DNA from: Hoyosella subflava DQS3-9A1
GTDB lineage: Bacteria; Actinomycetota; Actinomycetes; Mycobacteriales; Mycobacteriaceae
DNA length: 64,000 nt
NCBI RefSeq assembly: GCF_000214175.1
Contig: NC_015564.1
Coordinates: forward strand, 682,001 to 746,000
Direction of reading: 5' to 3'
Part shown: positions 1 through 8,316 of the stretch, in pieces
Position numbering within the stretch: the stretch's first letter is position 1
How the letters are laid out: each line of letters opens with the position of its first letter
Position numbers and translations under genes: made by a program
The notes under the pieces: model-generated
What the model was told of the DNA's origin: nothing
The model's database searches: none
What the model saw: the letters and a program-made list of their open reading frames with translations, nothing else

Positions 1-192
1 AACGAACCCTCCGAGCGTTAGCTCCAGGCATGCCGCGGAGGGCCGGTTCCCGACGAGCCTGTTCGCGGCGTCGAGCGCTCGGACATCCGCGGCACCAGAC
101 CAGCCGACTCCTTGATCGCCATAACCGGGGCGGCCGCGGTCCTGAATGGTGGTCAGCGCGCCGGCCTGTAGAACCTCAAGCCCCTGCGTCAT
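1..192 (-). CDS. pxpC: 5-oxoprolinase subunit C, N-terminal part (cut by window edge)
   Basis: The reverse strand from an ATG at 192 stays open for 64 codons to the window edge. It begins MTQGLEVLQAGALTTIQDRG and continues with a GYGDQGVGWSGAAD motif, the N-terminal signature of the biotin-dependent carboxyltransferase / KipA family. PxpC works with PxpB and PxpA in ATP-dependent opening of 5-oxoproline to glutamate in the cytosol. Its start overlaps the pxpB stop (ATGA), so the two are translationally coupled. The C-terminal majority lies outside the window. Confidence 0.9.
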   Translation of the reverse strand, partial: MTQGLEVLQAGALTTIQDRGRPGYGDQGVGWSGAADVRALDAANRLVGNRPSAACLELTLGGFV

Positions 193-803
193 GATGCCAC
201 CCGGAATTGGACGCGGATACCCGGCCGCAGCAAGGCGGGCGGGTCGTTTTCCGGTTCCCACAAGGTCGCGTCGGTGGTGCCGATCAGCTGCCAGCCTCCG
301 GGGGAGCTTCGTGGGTAGACACCACTGAACTCGCCGGCCAGCCCGACACTCCCAGCTTCGACTTTCTTACGGGGATCCCGCCGCCGGGGGACGTGAAGGC
401 GCTCGTCACCGCCGACGAGATACGCGAAACCCGGCGCGAAACCGCCGAAGGCCACAGTCCAGGGCTTGCCGGTGTGAGCTTCGATGACGTCCTCTGTGCT
501 CAAACCGGTGTGTTCCGCGACGTCGTCGAGGTCCGGACCGTTATAGGTGACATCGATCGTGATTATCGTCCCCTCGGCTTCAGTGGTCGCGTCGCGGGCA
601 GGCAGCGCGCGGAGATGTGCAATGACAGCGTCAGCGGAAGTCCGTTCAGTGTCGAAACGGATGAGGACCGTGCGTGCGGCGGGAATGAGATCCAGGCTGC
701 CAGGGGGAGGGGACTCTTTCAGACATGCGAAAGTGCTGAGGACGTCTTCCAGCGACTCAAGTTCCGCGAGAACCGCAGCTGGGCCTGCAGTGTGTGTCTG
801 CAT
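189..803 (-). CDS. pxpB: 5-oxoprolinase subunit B (KipI family)
   Basis: 204 residues, the usual size for the KipI/PxpB family. The motif GFAPGFAYLVG and the later PRRRDPRKKVEAGSVGLAG stretch are typical of the carboxyltransferase C/D-type fold. The ATG at 803 is preceded by a strong Shine-Dalgarno, AAGGAGGG, 8 nt upstream, which overlaps the end of pxpA. The order pxpA-pxpB-pxpC is the standard 5-oxoprolinase operon. A KipI-type sporulation-kinase inhibitor role is unlikely because the complete A-B-C set is present. Confidence 0.93.
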   Translation of the reverse strand: MQTHTAGPAAVLAELESLEDVLSTFACLKESPPPGSLDLIPAARTVLIRFDTERTSADAVIAHLRALPARDATTEAEGTIITIDVTYNGPDLDDVAEHTGLSTEDVIEAHTGKPWTVAFGGFAPGFAYLVGGDERLHVPRRRDPRKKVEAGSVGLAGEFSGVYPRSSPGGWQLIGTTDATLWEPENDPPALLRPGIRVQFRVAS

Positions 804-814
804 GTGCGCCCTCC

Positions 815-1573
815 TTACGTGAACGGGGCGATGACCACGCCCGCAGCGTCGAACTTTTCCCGGATCATCGCCGCTATCTCCACCGCGCCGGGAGTGTCAC
901 CGTGTACGCAGAGCGACTCGGGGTGCAGATCAAGCACGGTCTCATCTTCCGCGACGACCTGGTGAGTCGTGACCATGGTGTAGGCGCGGGCTGCGATCTC
1001 CGTCGCATCGCTGAGCACTGCACCCGGTTCGCGCCGCGGCACCAGCGCACCGTGCGCCGTGTAGGCGCGATCCGCGAAGGCTTCGGTGACGGTTCGCAGA
1101 CCGGCATCCGCAGCGAGGCGCAAGAGCGCAGACCCGGGCAGACCGAGGATCGGGAGATTACGATCGTATTGGGCGACCGCGTCGACGACCGCGGCTGCTT
1201 GTTCCTCGTGGTGTACAGCCGCGTTGTAGAGCGCACCATGTGGCTTCACATACCGCACGCGGTCTCCAGCAACCCGGGCAAGGCCGTCAAGAGCGCCGAT
1301 CTGGTACAGCACGTCCGCAGTCAGTTCGTCGGGCGCGACCTCAATGAATCGACGTCCGAATCCGGCAAGGTCACGGTAGCTGACCTGGGCGCCGATCCGG
1401 ACACCGTGATCGACGGCGCGCTGGCATGTAATCAGCAATGTACGCGCGTCACCGGCGTGGAATCCGCACGCGATGTTGGCGCTGGTGACGAGCGGCAGCA
1501 TCGCGGCGTCATCACCGAGGGCCCAGATACCGAAGCTCTCCCCGAGATCGCAGTTGAGGTCGATGGCAGCCAT
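815..1573 (-). CDS. pxpA: 5-oxoprolinase subunit A (LamB/YcsF family)
   Basis: 252 residues beginning MAAIDLNCDLGESFG, the N-terminal signature of the LamB/YcsF family. Also visible are SANIACGFHAGD and VRYVKPHGALYN, both conserved in PxpA. The protein acts with PxpB and PxpC to convert 5-oxoproline, a damage product of glutamine and glutamate, to glutamate using ATP. The start is only 27 bp after the stop of the zinc-transporter permease gene on the same strand, with no visible hairpin in the gap. Read-through from the metal operon is therefore possible. Confidence 0.94.
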   Translation of the reverse strand: MAAIDLNCDLGESFGIWALGDDAAMLPLVTSANIACGFHAGDARTLLITCQRAVDHGVRIGAQVSYRDLAGFGRRFIEVAPDELTADVLYQIGALDGLARVAGDRVRYVKPHGALYNAAVHHEEQAAAVVDAVAQYDRNLPILGLPGSALLRLAADAGLRTVTEAFADRAYTAHGALVPRREPGAVLSDATEIAARAYTMVTTHQVVAEDETVLDLHPESLCVHGDTPGAVEIAAMIREKFDAAGVVIAPFT

Positions 1574-1600
1574 ACCTACTACGTTGTCACATCGCAGGCG

Positions 1601-2452
1601 TTACGCGGGTACTGCTGTTCCACGGCGGCCGAGGAGTCGGCACACCATGTAAATGAGGAAGGAAATGCTCGTGACGAAAACGGAGACTGGTACGCCCGGG
1701 GCGAGCGACAGAATGATGCCTCCGATTGCTGCGGTCTGCGCGAACAGCAGCGCCAGCAGCGTGATCTTGAGCGGATCGGCGGTGACCCGAGACGCCGCCG
1801 CGGCTGGGGTGACCAGTAGCGACAGGACGAGAAGGGCGCCGACGATCTGAACACCTATGGAGACGGCAAGGCCGACCAGTACCGCGAAGACGACGGTCAG
1901 GAAATGGACGGGAACACCCCGTGCGGCGGCAACCTCGGGGTCGGTACTCGCGAACAAGAGCGGCCGGTAGACGACGACCAATGCGACGAGGACGATCGCC
2001 GCGGTGACAATCAAAAGCTGCAATCCTGCGGTGTTGACAGTCACGACCTGACCGACGAGCAGGGCAAACTGGTTGACTGTGCGGTCGGGATTAAGCCACA
2101 GAAACAGCACTGCAAGGCCGAGGCCAAAGGACAGAATGACGGCGATGACCGCGTCACGCTCGCGGGATCTCGCTCCGAGAATGCCGAAGAGCAGCGCTGC
2201 GGCGACGGATCCGGCGATGGCACCGACGCCGACGGAGATGCCGAGGAGCAGACCACCAGCGGCACCCATAACGGAGAGTTCGCTCGTGCCGTGCACAGCG
2301 AAGGACATCTGACGGCTGACGATCAGCGGGCCGATGACGCCGGCGAGGAGGCCGAGGATTGCACTCGCGATGAGCGCATGCTGAACGAAAGACCGGCTCA
2401 GAAGATCAGCGGTAGTGCTGAAGTCAAGGAACCGGACCCAGAAGTCATTCAT
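1601..2452 (-). CDS. Metal (zinc/manganese) ABC transporter permease
   Basis: 283 residues with about eight hydrophobic segments, matching the ABC-3 / ZnuB permease family. The N-terminal region contains LSRSFVQHALIASAILGLLA and later GPLIVSRQMSFAVHGTSELS, typical of family members. It is the membrane channel of the adjacent ATPase and His-rich lipoprotein. The start overlaps the ATPase stop (ATGA at 2449-2452). Zinc is the favoured substrate because of the His-rich binding protein; manganese cannot be excluded. Confidence 0.9.
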   Translation of the reverse strand: MNDFWVRFLDFSTTADLLSRSFVQHALIASAILGLLAGVIGPLIVSRQMSFAVHGTSELSVMGAAGGLLLGISVGVGAIAGSVAAALLFGILGARSRERDAVIAVILSFGLGLAVLFLWLNPDRTVNQFALLVGQVVTVNTAGLQLLIVTAAIVLVALVVVYRPLLFASTDPEVAAARGVPVHFLTVVFAVLVGLAVSIGVQIVGALLVLSLLVTPAAAASRVTADPLKITLLALLFAQTAAIGGIILSLAPGVPVSVFVTSISFLIYMVCRLLGRRGTAVPA

Positions 2453-3330
2453 GATGGCTCCGGAAACTGTTCCTGGGGGTGGTGCTCTTGCCCAGCCCTC
2501 CCGAGGACATCAATGCTGTCACCAGTCCCCACGACGACTATGCGGTCACGGACGCGAAGGACGTCTACCTCGGTCCGGTAAAGCTCGGACAGCACGCGTG
2601 ACGTCATCACCTCGGATGGTGGGCCAATGCGGAAGCGGCCGTCCACGATGTAGAGCACGGTGTCGACCATCGGCAGAATCGGGTTGATTTCGTGGGTGAC
2701 GAACAGGACAGCGGTGTCAGCCAGATGGCGCCGCGCGTCAATGAGTTCAGCTACCTTGCGCTGACTTGCGAGGTCGAGGCTCAGCAACGGCTCGTCACAC
2801 AGGAGCAGGCCAGGGTCGGACACGAGGGCCTGGGCCACCCGCAGCCGTTGCTGTTCACCGCCTGAGAGGCGGCCAACCGGGGCGTCCGCGTAGTCGGCTG
2901 CACCGACCGCGTCGAGTGCCTCGCGGACCCGGTCGGTGCGTTCACGGCGTTTCGCGGCTGAGAGGGTGAGGCCCCAATGGTGGCCACTGAGACCGAGGCC
3001 GACGAGGTCGCGGCCACGCAGCGTGAGCCCGCGGTCAAGAGTCTTTTGCTGAGGGACGTATCCGATCCGATTGTCACCGGTGCGAACGGCCCCGCCGTAG
3101 GTGCGTACCGTGCCAGCTGTGAGGGGCTGAAGGCCGAGCAGCACCCTCAGCAGGCTCGTCTTTCCGGAGCCGTTGGGTCCGAGCACCGCGACGAACTCGC
3201 CAGGCGAGATGTCGAGATCGAGTCCATCCCACAGGGATCGTGCACCGAAGCGCAGGCCAGCGCCCCGCAGAGAAACCACAGGGTTTCCCTGCAGGGCTGA
3301 ACCTGGTGAAGAGGAAGGGCTAGGCGTCAT
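2449..3330 (-). CDS. Metal ABC transporter ATP-binding protein
   Basis: 293 residues with all ABC ATPase motifs: Walker A GPNGSGKTS, Q-loop YVPQQ, signature LSGGEQQR, Walker B LLLCDEPL and a switch histidine in FVTHEINP. It powers the adjacent permease. The C-terminal tail of about 50 residues after the nucleotide-binding core is longer than in E. coli ZnuC. The gene overlaps both neighbours by 4 bp (ATGA), giving a tight three-gene operon of lipoprotein, ATPase and permease. Confidence 0.93.
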   Translation of the reverse strand: MTPSPSSSPGSALQGNPVVSLRGAGLRFGARSLWDGLDLDISPGEFVAVLGPNGSGKTSLLRVLLGLQPLTAGTVRTYGGAVRTGDNRIGYVPQQKTLDRGLTLRGRDLVGLGLSGHHWGLTLSAAKRRERTDRVREALDAVGAADYADAPVGRLSGGEQQRLRVAQALVSDPGLLLCDEPLLSLDLASQRKVAELIDARRHLADTAVLFVTHEINPILPMVDTVLYIVDGRFRIGPPSEVMTSRVLSELYRTEVDVLRVRDRIVVVGTGDSIDVLGRAGQEHHPQEQFPEPS

Positions 3331-4433
3331 GCCCCGGTCAGTGCGCGCTCGAAGTCATCGAGAGTGGAGTGCATCCACTCAAAGTAATCCATTCCGGCCG
3401 GAAGTGATTCTGAGACCTCAATGATGGGAACGTCGTTGTCTTCAGCGATTTCCCGCATCCGCTGCGTCGTGGGCGACTCGGTCTGGCTGTTGTAAACGAG
3501 CGCCTGTGCTTCGCCGTCGGCCAGCAGGTCGCTGAACTGCGCCGTTACGGCTGCTGAAGGATCATTTCCATGCTCGACAGCACGGGTGAATTCGGTCGGG
3601 GCGATGTCGGCCACGCCCAGAGCATCGAGCAGATATTCAGCGAGTGGTTCTGTTTGCGCAACCTCGATGCCCTCGGTGGTGGCGCGGATCTCGTCAGCGC
3701 GGTCTTCGAGTTCTTCGATGCGCTCTGACGTCTCCTCAGCGTTGGCGGAGAATGTGTCGGAGTTATCAGGATCGAGTTCGCTCAGTTCATTCGCGATGGC
3801 GCGCGCGACGTCACTCACGATGTGGAAGTCGTACCAGACGTGCTCGTTCGCTGAGCCGTGTCCGTGGTCGTGATCGTGGTCGTTCGCACCCGCAGCATGG
3901 TCGTGGTCACTCTCATCATCGTGATGGCCAGCTTCGCCGCCACCCTCGTGCTCCGAATCATGACCGTGCTCATCTTCGCCATGACCATGCTCGTCCCCGT
4001 CGTGATGCTCCCCGTCGTGATGCTCGTCATCAGTATGCACGTCATCGTGGTGCACGAGGATCTCGTAGGCGCTCACCGAGCGTGGGCCGGGGTCGGTGGA
4101 GTCGATGATGTCCTGAACGAATTGGTCGTACCCGCCGCCGTTGAAGACCACCAGATCGGCGTCTTGCACAGTGGCGACATCGCGCGGTGTGCTCTCGTAG
4201 TGGTGCGGGTCAACCGCGGGATCGCTGATGAGCGCCTCAACAGACACCACGTCGCCGCCCACCTGGCGCGCAATGTCTGCCCACACGTTCGTACTCGCAA
4301 CGACGGTGATGGTGGTCTCGGCGCCGGTCCCGGTGGCGGTGGCAGCGTCGTCGTCACTGCCACACGCAGCCAGGCCGAATGCGGCGAGGCTGAGTCCGGA
4401 GACCAGGACGCCAGCAGTCTTTACTGCACGCAC
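3327..4433 (-). CDS. Zinc-type ABC transporter substrate-binding lipoprotein with His-rich loop
   Basis: 368 residues. The N-terminus is a lipoprotein signal with lipobox LAAC followed by GSDDD, so the protein is anchored outside the membrane. The fold is ZnuA/TroA-like: STNVWADIARQVGG near the N-terminus, DPHHYESTPRD as one metal-ligand region, and late conserved EPLAEYLLDALG. Residues about 127-195 are an extreme His/Asp/Glu-rich loop with many HDH, HHDG and HGHG steps, as in zinc-binding members. The start is GTG at 4433 with AGGGG 8 nt upstream. It is the first gene of the operon; a candidate Zur-like dyad lies at 4456-4470. Confidence 0.93.
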   Translation of the reverse strand: MRAVKTAGVLVSGLSLAAFGLAACGSDDDAATATGTGAETTITVVASTNVWADIARQVGGDVVSVEALISDPAVDPHHYESTPRDVATVQDADLVVFNGGGYDQFVQDIIDSTDPGPRSVSAYEILVHHDDVHTDDEHHDGEHHDGDEHGHGEDEHGHDSEHEGGGEAGHHDDESDHDHAAGANDHDHDHGHGSANEHVWYDFHIVSDVARAIANELSELDPDNSDTFSANAEETSERIEELEDRADEIRATTEGIEVAQTEPLAEYLLDALGVADIAPTEFTRAVEHGNDPSAAVTAQFSDLLADGEAQALVYNSQTESPTTQRMREIAEDNDVPIIEVSESLPAGMDYFEWMHSTLDDFERALTGA

Positions 4434-4455
4434 AAGTAACCCCTAGAGATTGAAA

Positions 4456-4470
4456 TGGTAACGGTTTCCA
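4456..4470. promoter_or_regulatory. Candidate Zur-type dyad upstream of the zinc operon
   Basis: TGGTAACGGTTTCCA is a 7-1-7 imperfect palindrome with 6 of 7 arm pairs. It lies 23 bp upstream of the GTG of the metal-binding lipoprotein. The odd spacing and the TGG/CCA ends fit the actinobacterial Zur box shape better than the even-spaced operators usual for LacI proteins. The neighbouring LacI-type regulator is nevertheless a rival owner of the site. The assignment is inferred from position and symmetry only. Confidence 0.45.
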
Positions 4471-4548
4471 TCGCAGTCTAGCGTTTCCGCAGAGGAGTTC
4501 TGAACGGCGTCGGGCGCGACGGTGCTGGAAGTCTGGCCCCGGTGCGGT

Positions 4549-4554
4549 TACGGT
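4549..4554 (+). promoter_or_regulatory. -10 box for a leaderless LacI-regulator transcript
   Basis: TACGGT lies 6 nt before the ATG at 4561 and no Shine-Dalgarno is visible. This is the arrangement of actinobacterial leaderless mRNAs, in which transcription starts at or next to the start codon. Confidence 0.5.
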
Positions 4555-4560
4555 CCACCT

Positions 4561-5652
4561 ATGCCTCGGTCAAGCAGGCCCCGTCGGCGCGCCACTTTGG
4601 CGTCGCTGGCGGCGGAACTCAAGGTCTCGCGCACGACCGTGTCCAACGCCTACAACCGCCCTGACCAGCTGTCACCTGAACTTCGCGAGCGGGTGCTCGC
4701 GGCGGCGAAAGAGATCGGCTACCCGGGCCCCGATCCCGTGGCACGCTCGCTGCGCACACGTAAGGCGGACACAGTCGGTCTGCTTCTCGATCAGCCACTC
4801 AGCTATTCCTTTCGAGATCCGGCTGCCGTGGAGTTCGTCGCTGGCCTCGCGGACGCGTGTGACTCGGCGGGAAAATCGCTGCTCATCGTCCCCGCCGGGC
4901 CGGATCGCGACGATTCCCAGGCTGCGGCCGCGGTACAGCGAGCGGGAGTGGACGGGTTTGTCGTGTACTCGGTCTCCGTAGACGATCCGTACCTCGCGGC
5001 GGCCCTGGAACGTCAGCTGCCAGTGGTGGTGTGCGACCAGCCGGTCGGCATTCCCGGAACGTCGCGGGTCGGAATTGACGACTACTGCGCGATGCGCGAA
5101 CTCGCCGACGCCGTCTTCGCAGCCGGGCACCGCCGGATCGGAGTCATTTGCATGCGGCTCGGGCCAGACGACCGTGATGAGTTTGTAGGCCGCGAACGCG
5201 CGCTGACGTCACCCCTCCCTGTTCAGAACGCGCGCATACGGGCGATTCTCGACGCGGCCGACATGGCTGGCGCTGAGGTGACAATCGCCGAGCGGTCCGC
5301 GCATTCCCGCGACGCAGGTCAGCAGGCGGCCCATGAGCTCCGTCGCGCGGTTCCGTCGATCACCGCTGTAATGTGCACCACCGATGTGCTCGCCCTGGGG
5401 GCGCTGGCGTACGCCGCTGACGATGGGATCGGCGTGCCCCGCACACTGTCTGTGACTGGATTCGACGGCATCCGTGAAGCGCGTCGAGCTGGCCTCACAA
5501 CGGTTGCCCAGCCCGCGGCCTTAAAGGGCAGGCGCGCAGGGGAACTCCTCCTCGCTTACAGCCCAGACCGGTTGGCCGTGGAAATGGTGCCTACGGAGTT
5601 GCTCCTCGGCGCCACTCTGGGCCCCGCAGTGGGGCCCTCCTCAGTGGGCTGA
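4561..5652 (+). CDS. LacI-family transcriptional regulator
   Basis: 363 residues. The N-terminal helix-turn-helix reads TLASLAAELKVSRTTVSNAY followed by NRPDQLSPELRERVL, the LacI hinge-helix layout. The rest is a periplasmic-binding-protein-like ligand domain with VGLLLDQPLSYSF, GRERAL and the late DVLALGALAYAADDGIGVP. The ATG at 4561 is chosen because it begins the HTH region (MPRSSRPRRRA) and follows a leaderless-type -10 box. The gene is divergent from the zinc operon and its 3' end overlaps the trehalose gene tail-to-tail by 12 bp. The effector is unknown; a sugar is likely for the family. Confidence 0.92.
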   Translation: MPRSSRPRRRATLASLAAELKVSRTTVSNAYNRPDQLSPELRERVLAAAKEIGYPGPDPVARSLRTRKADTVGLLLDQPLSYSFRDPAAVEFVAGLADACDSAGKSLLIVPAGPDRDDSQAAAAVQRAGVDGFVVYSVSVDDPYLAAALERQLPVVVCDQPVGIPGTSRVGIDDYCAMRELADAVFAAGHRRIGVICMRLGPDDRDEFVGRERALTSPLPVQNARIRAILDAADMAGAEVTIAERSAHSRDAGQQAAHELRRAVPSITAVMCTTDVLALGALAYAADDGIGVPRTLSVTGFDGIREARRAGLTTVAQPAALKGRRAGELLLAYSPDRLAVEMVPTELLLGATLGPAVGPSSVG

Positions 5653-8193
5653 CGCAGACAACAGTTGCGCGCAGCGGAGTAAACCGATGTGGCTGTACGC
5701 CTGTGGGTGATTGCCAAGCGCGCGTTCGGCGACGGGATCGTACTCCTCGCTTAGCAGTCCGGTCGGACCCGCGGCGGTGACGAGTTGAGCGAATAGCGCA
5801 TCGGCTTGGGCCTGCTGGCCGGTGAGCAGATATGCCTCAACAAGCCACGCCGCACATAAATGGAACCCGCCCTCGCCGCCGGGCAACCCGTCATCGTGGT
5901 GATAGCGGTACACCGTGGAGCCGCTGCGAAGTTCTGCTTCGGTGGCGACGACAGTGGCGGCGAACCGCTCGTCTGAAGGATCGACAAGCCCCGAAAGTCC
6001 GATATGGAGCGTTGCTGCGTCGAGATCGACGCCGTCGTAAGCCGCCGTGAAAGACCGGATTTCCTCGTTCCAGCCCTTGTCGCATACCTGCTTGGCGATG
6101 ACATCACGCAACGTCTTCCACCCGAGCGGCACGGTGAAGCCGAACTTGTTGGCGAGCTTGAGTGCGCGGTCCACGGTGACCCAGCACATCACCTTCGAGT
6201 ACACGTGGTGACGGGGAGCGCCGCGGATCTCCCAGATCCCATGATCTGGCTCGGACCATCGTCGTTCGACCGCCGAGACCATCGCGCGCACTAGCTGCCA
6301 GTCGCGGGCGGAAACCGGCTCGCTGTAGCCCGCGGCGATCCGGGCCTCGGAGAGATTATGGATGAGCTCGACGATCGGGCCGAAGACGTCGAGTTGCACC
6401 TGATTGTTGGCCGCGTTGCTCACTCGCACCGGGCGTGAACCGGCATATCCGGGCAGCGAATCGATGACGGCTTCGGGTGGTAAGGCGGTGCCTTGCAGCG
6501 TGTAGAGCGGGTGCAGGCGCTCCGGCCCGGGCACGGTGTCGAGCACGCGGTGGACCCATTCGAGGTAGTCCTCAGCTTCACTGAGTGAACCACACGCCAC
6601 CAGCGCCGACGCAGTCATGGCTGCGTCGCGGAGCCAGCAGAATCGGTAGTCCCAGTTGCGGACCCCGCCGATTTCCTCGGGCAGCGACGTGGTGGCCGCA
6701 GCGAGAATGGCGCCAGTCTCGGCGTGCACGAGGCCGCGCAAAGTCAACGCAGACCGCTTCATCAGTGCAGGCTTCAGGGGCGGCAGATCGAGCTTCTCGG
6801 CCCATAACCGCCAGTAATCCTCCGCTTGCTGGCGCCTTTCCGGTTCCGGCACCTTCATCTCGAGGATGTCGGACGTTCCGCAGCGCAGTTCAAGAACGAT
6901 CTCTCCGTCCGCGGGGTGAACGGTCGCGGTGGCAGTTTCCTGCATTCCATCCGAAGTCACTTCCCATTCGATGCCGGGGGAACGGAGAACCATCGGATCG
7001 TTGGTGCCTTCAACGCGCAGCCCGTCATCGACCTTGATGATCCGGACTGGGACCTGTCCGAACTCTGGGCGGGGCGCGAAGCGCACGACCGCTGATGCGT
7101 CGCCAGAGATGACGCGTGTCAGGTCTGTACGGCCAATCGTGACGTCGTGCGGGAGGTAATCCGTGACGAGCAGGCTCGCCCAGCGCGTTTCGACCGTCAT
7201 CGTGCCATCCACATACTGCTGGCTCAGCGGCAGTCCTTGCCGCAGCGGCCCGACAGTGAAGTGGCCCGCAGATTCGCCCCCGAGCAGGTGCGCGAAGATT
7301 GCCCCGGAGTCCGGCTCAGGGTGGCAAAGCCAGCTCAGGGCACCGTCAGGAGTGATAAGCGCGACGTTGTTCGGGCTGGCCAGCATCGTCAATCGCTCGA
7401 TCGGGGTCACGCTGTCACCGTGCAGCCAGGTCTTGCGCTCTTCGAGAAGTAGCGCGAGCGCGACGGCAACGTCTTCGGGCTGCTCGATGCGGTACCCGGC
7501 CAGCGATTCCCCGGGGCCGATCTTTACGCCCACATCGGGCCCGTGGAGCCGGCGGAATGCTTTCTCGTCAGTGACATCGTCACCGAAGAAGACCGCCGCG
7601 GTCGCGCCTTCCTGGTGCCGCAGGATGTCGAGCGCCTGGCCCTTATCAGTGCTGATGACGGCAAGCTCGATGACCGCCTTGCCTTCCGTGACCTGGACGC
7701 CATCCCACGTGGCTGGCCCGGTGCACACTTGTTCAAGGGCGGCTTCGGCCACCGATGCTTCCGCGTTCCGGACGTGGAAAGCGACACTCGCTGGCTTTGT
7801 CTCGATCGAGACCCCAGGATGCGCGTCGGCGATTTGTACGAGCTTTTTCTCAATTTGCTGTAGCAAGCGCCGAGCATCTGCGCTTATCGCGTGGACGAAG
7901 CCGACTTCGAATTCCGAGCCGTGGCTGCCCACGAGGTGGACTTCTGCTGGCAGGCGCGACAGTGTTGCGAGGTCGCGGAGGGCTCGGCCGGAAATCACCG
8001 CGGCGGTAGTGGACGGCAACGAAGCGAGCGTGCGCAGCGCGCGTACGGCTTCCATATTCGGGTGGGCCCGGTCTGGGTCCGAGACGATGGGGGCCATCGT
8101 GCCGTCGTAATCGCACGCGACAAGAAGGCGTGGTGTGCGGGCAATCTGTGACAGAGCGCGCCGCAGTTCGACGGGCAGATCCTGAGCACTCAC
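5641..8193 (-). CDS. otsB: Trehalose-phosphate phosphatase fused to GH15 glucosidase/trehalase-like domain
   Basis: 850 residues with two enzymes. Residues 1 to about 255 are a HAD phosphatase of the OtsB type: DYDGTMAPIV (Asp28, Asp30), VISGRALRDL and FFGDDVTDEKAF. From about residue 262 a glycoside hydrolase family 15 domain begins (IERLTMLASPNNVALITPDG), with GGVRNWDYRFCWLRDAA, GIWEIRG and EGGFHLCAAWLVEAYLL supplying the expected acidic residues. The first domain dephosphorylates trehalose-6-phosphate. The second resembles actinobacterial GH15 trehalases and glucoamylases. GTG start at 8193 with AAAGGG about 10 nt upstream. It follows otsA on the same strand with a 123-bp gap. Whether the GH15 half cleaves trehalose or another glucoside cannot be told from sequence. 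Confidence 0.9.
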   Translation of the reverse strand: MSAQDLPVELRRALSQIARTPRLLVACDYDGTMAPIVSDPDRAHPNMEAVRALRTLASLPSTTAAVISGRALRDLATLSRLPAEVHLVGSHGSEFEVGFVHAISADARRLLQQIEKKLVQIADAHPGVSIETKPASVAFHVRNAEASVAEAALEQVCTGPATWDGVQVTEGKAVIELAVISTDKGQALDILRHQEGATAAVFFGDDVTDEKAFRRLHGPDVGVKIGPGESLAGYRIEQPEDVAVALALLLEERKTWLHGDSVTPIERLTMLASPNNVALITPDGALSWLCHPEPDSGAIFAHLLGGESAGHFTVGPLRQGLPLSQQYVDGTMTVETRWASLLVTDYLPHDVTIGRTDLTRVISGDASAVVRFAPRPEFGQVPVRIIKVDDGLRVEGTNDPMVLRSPGIEWEVTSDGMQETATATVHPADGEIVLELRCGTSDILEMKVPEPERRQQAEDYWRLWAEKLDLPPLKPALMKRSALTLRGLVHAETGAILAAATTSLPEEIGGVRNWDYRFCWLRDAAMTASALVACGSLSEAEDYLEWVHRVLDTVPGPERLHPLYTLQGTALPPEAVIDSLPGYAGSRPVRVSNAANNQVQLDVFGPIVELIHNLSEARIAAGYSEPVSARDWQLVRAMVSAVERRWSEPDHGIWEIRGAPRHHVYSKVMCWVTVDRALKLANKFGFTVPLGWKTLRDVIAKQVCDKGWNEEIRSFTAAYDGVDLDAATLHIGLSGLVDPSDERFAATVVATEAELRSGSTVYRYHHDDGLPGGEGGFHLCAAWLVEAYLLTGQQAQADALFAQLVTAAGPTGLLSEEYDPVAERALGNHPQAYSHIGLLRCAQLLSASAH

Positions 8194-8316
8194 GCGCCGA
8201 AACCCTTTCTCAGAAATTCACAACGTAAAAAAAGCTTAGTTCCCACGGATACAGCCTATGAATGCGGGCATGATGCGACGTGCATCACTTCCGCCTTTTT
8301 GACCGCAACGCTAGTT

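Noticed and set aside
207-965. 252-codon open frame on the plus strand opposite pxpB/pxpA
   Set aside because: No family-like sequence, no Shine-Dalgarno, and the opposite strand encodes clear 5-oxoprolinase subunits; typical high-G+C shadow frame.
3858-4439. Plus-strand open frame with Val/Met-rich repeats
   Set aside because: It is the complement of the His-rich loop of the lipoprotein; the hydrophobic pattern is an artefact of reading CAT/GAT-rich DNA on the other strand.
4456-4470. The dyad as the LacI-type regulator's operator
   Set aside because: It has odd (7-1-7) spacing and lies next to the zinc operon; LacI operators usually have even spacing with a central CG. Kept as a Zur-type candidate, though ownership is not settled.
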